Positions 62,294 through 64,000 of a stretch of 64,000 bases of DNA are shown piece by piece. The translations under genes and the position numbers were made by a program. The stretch's first letter is position 1, and every line of letters begins with the position of its first letter. The stretch spans positions 496,001 through 560,000 of the forward strand of contig NZ_JABEZT010000002.1 of assembly GCF_013149805.1 (NCBI RefSeq), written 5' to 3'. This DNA comes from Isoptericola chiayiensis (lineage in GTDB: Bacteria > Actinomycetota > Actinomycetes > Actinomycetales > Cellulomonadaceae). The notes beneath the pieces were generated by a model. The model ran no database searches, was not told the origin of the DNA, and saw only the letters and a list, made by a program, of their open reading frames with translations.

Positions 62294-63334
62294 TCAGAGG
62301 CGGACCCGGCGTCCCTCCCGGGCGGCGACCCGCGCGGCGTCGAGCACCTCCGCGGTGCGTACGGCGTCCGCGGGGTCCACGGGCGCGGGTTCCTCGCCGG
62401 CGAGCCAGGGGCCGAGCGCCCGGTAGAAGTCGGCGTGGCCGCCGGACGCCGTCGGCACGGGGGTGCGGTCCCGGCCGCGGGTCAGCCACCCGTGCGTGCC
62501 GGCGGGTGCGTCGTCGTCGAACCGCTCGAGCGGGGACGCGTCCTGCTCGAACGAGGTCACCAGGTAGGCACCCCGGCTGCCGAGCACGCGGGTGCGGGGA
62601 CCGGGTGCACCGACCACGGAGCCCGCCCACAGCCGGGAGACGACGGCGTGGGGGCTCGCGGCGAGCCCGCCGCCGGCCTCGTGGGTGAGCACGAGGAAGA
62701 CGTCGTCCTCGGTAGGGGTGGTCAGCGCCCGGGTCTGCGCCCACACGTCGGTGACCCGTCCGAACAGTCGGGTGGCCGAGTCCACGAGGTGCGGGCCGAG
62801 GTCGAGCAGCAGGCCGCCGCCGTCGGCGTCGTTCTCCTTCCACCGCTTGCGCGGCACGGGCCGCCACCGTTCCCAGCGGCGCTCGAACGTGTGCACGTCG
62901 CCCAGCTCGCCGCGTCCCAGCAGTGCGGCGAGCGTGAGCTGCTCGGGGTCCCAGCGCCGGTTGTGGAACACGGTGCACGGGGTCCCGGTCGCGTCCGCCT
63001 CGGCGACGACCGCGCGCGCCTCGTGGGCGTCGACGCCGACGGGCTTGTCGAGCACGAACGGGATGCCGGCGCGGGCGAGCACGGCCGCCTGCTCGGCGTG
63101 CAGGTGCGTGGGGCTGGCGACCACGACGACGTCGTAGGTCGACCGGGCCTCGACCAGGGCGTCGAGGTCGTCGTGCAGCCGTGCTCCCGGCCAGTCCCCC
63201 GCGGCCTGGGTGCGCCGGCCCTGGTCGCGGGTGACGACCCCGGTCACGGGGAGACCGGCCTCCCGCGCCAGGGCGGCGTGGATCCCCCGACCGGCTCCCC
63301 CGTACCCGACGATGGCGACGCGTGGCGTGATCAT
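62294..63334 (-). CDS. Gfo/Idh/MocA-family oxidoreductase
   Basis: NAD(P)-dependent dehydrogenase of 346 residues, probably acting on a sugar or inositol-like compound. The Rossmann start is VAIVGYGGAGRGIHAALARE, the substrate-site motif is GIPFVLDKPVGVDAHEA (EKP-type Lys, here DKP), and LDLGPHLVDSATRLFG carries the conserved H-x3-D. The ATG overlaps the upstream transporter stop (ATGA), so it is translated with it. Confidence 0.88.
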   Translation of the reverse strand: MITPRVAIVGYGGAGRGIHAALAREAGLPVTGVVTRDQGRRTQAAGDWPGARLHDDLDALVEARSTYDVVVVASPTHLHAEQAAVLARAGIPFVLDKPVGVDAHEARAVVAEADATGTPCTVFHNRRWDPEQLTLAALLGRGELGDVHTFERRWERWRPVPRKRWKENDADGGGLLLDLGPHLVDSATRLFGRVTDVWAQTRALTTPTEDDVFLVLTHEAGGGLAASPHAVVSRLWAGSVVGAPGPRTRVLGSRGAYLVTSFEQDASPLERFDDDAPAGTHGWLTRGRDRTPVPTASGGHADFYRALGPWLAGEEPAPVDPADAVRTAEVLDAARVAAREGRRVRL

Positions 63335-64000
63335 GTGCCCATCGTGCCCGACCCCTGCTCGGCCGCCACCGGACGACGCGCCAGCCGCGCCGGCCACCAG
63401 GTGCGGTCGCCGACGTCGTGGACCAGGGCCGGCACCAGGAGGCTGCGCACCACGAGGGTGTCGACCAGCACGCCGAAGGCGACGATGAAGGCGAGCTGGG
63501 CCAGGAACAGCAGCGGGATGACGCCCAGGGCGGCGAACGTCGCCGCGAGCACCACACCCGCCGAGGTGATCACCGATCCGGTGACCGCCAGGCCGCGCAG
63601 CACGCCCTTGCGGGTGCCGAGGCGCAGGCTCTCCTCCCGCACGCGGGTCATGAGGAAGATCGAGTAGTCGACGCCGAGCGCGACCAGGAAGCAGAACGCG
63701 TAGAGCGGCACGCTGGGGTCGGCCCCGGGGAAGCCGAACACGTGGTTGAACAGGATCGCCGAGACACCGAGGGCGAACCCGAACGACAGGACGTTGGCGG
63801 CCATCAGCAGCGCGGCGGCGAGCACCGAGCGCAGCAGCAGCATGAGGATCAGCAGGATCACCACGAGGACGACCGGCACGATGACCCGCAGGTCGCGCTG
63901 CCCGGCGAGCTGGGTGTCGAGCCGTTCGGCCGCGGCGCCGCCGACGACGGCGTCGGGCGAGACGCCCTGCACGGAGTCGCGCACGGCCTGGACCGCCTCG
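63331..64000 (-). CDS. MMPL/RND-type transporter, C-terminal part
   Basis: The frame is open to the window edge, so the N-terminal part is missing. The visible 222 residues hold a loop followed by six membrane helices, including IVPVVLVVILLILMLLLRSV and ALLMAANVLSFGFALGVSAI. The MMPL/SSD motif LVALGVDYSIFLMTRVREES carries the proton-relay Asp-Tyr pair, and the end is LVVRSLLVPALVHDVGDRTW. The family exports lipids or toxic compounds using the proton gradient. The stop overlaps the oxidoreductase start. Confidence 0.88.
   Translation of the reverse strand, partial: EAVQAVRDSVQGVSPDAVVGGAAAERLDTQLAGQRDLRVIVPVVLVVILLILMLLLRSVLAAALLMAANVLSFGFALGVSAILFNHVFGFPGADPSVPLYAFCFLVALGVDYSIFLMTRVREESLRLGTRKGVLRGLAVTGSVITSAGVVLAATFAALGVIPLLFLAQLAFIVAFGVLVDTLVVRSLLVPALVHDVGDRTWWPARLARRPVAAEQGSGTMGT

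Overview
The window is about 74% G+C (my estimate) and carries a typical actinobacterial gene set: cytochrome bc1 with a di-haem QcrC and a three-helix Rieske subunit, a four-subunit aa3 oxidase with CtaF, class II DAHP synthase, SigA with a long Lys/Ala-rich N-terminus, DUF3043, DUF4192, DUF7455 and an Rv2175c-type DNA-binding protein. Gene content and order fit Micrococcales (Promicromonosporaceae or Cellulomonadaceae would fit), but the species cannot be named from the sequence alone. No tRNA, rRNA, IS element or CRISPR array was seen.

Bases 1-12000 look accessory and metabolic: the end of a phosphonate-type ABC permease, an RpiR regulator, a very large LuxR-type ATPase regulator, a META-domain secreted protein, an arginine deiminase/antiporter locus with a 65-residue unknown protein, the ribosome-rescue factor ArfB, a DUF234-type ATPase with an AT-rich promoter, and a DsbA-like oxidoreductase coupled to a 50-residue Cys peptide. 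Bases 12000-20600 hold a DUF4430 lipoprotein/DUF6580 membrane pair and then a housekeeping block: topoisomerase B subunit, DUF7455, SigA, universal stress protein and DUF4192.

Bases 20600-46700 follow the order seen in Mycobacterium tuberculosis around Rv2173-Rv2205: polyprenyl synthase, Rv2175c-like protein, PknL-like kinase (here with four PASTA domains), AroG, acyltransferase, FadD15-like ligase, DEDD/GIY-YIG nuclease, TrpD, CtaE-QcrCAB, CtaF/CtaD/CtaC, ErpA and a shrunken glycerate kinase relative. This is the aerobic respiratory core. Between the qcr and cta parts sit sodA and the most unusual structure in the window: two 20-bp-period repeat arrays (4 and 9 copies) in opposite orientation at 40315-40707.

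Bases 44200-48000 hold a cysteine-desulfurase-like protein that lacks the PLP lysine, followed by TusA, then ErpA and NadA. Bases 48000-64000 are mixed metabolism: DJ-1/PfpI, thioesterase, M20 peptidase, aldo/keto reductase, a divergent YczE/MocR pair, a tightly overlapping pyrD operon, PepA, the E2 subunit SucB, a pseudokinase, a Gfo/Idh/MocA dehydrogenase and the end of an MMPL transporter.

A window-wide regulatory pattern is visible: at least 17 genes have a TANNNT hexamer exactly 6 or 7 bases before the start codon, the arrangement expected for leaderless mRNAs. Strong GC-rich hairpins end most convergent gene pairs.
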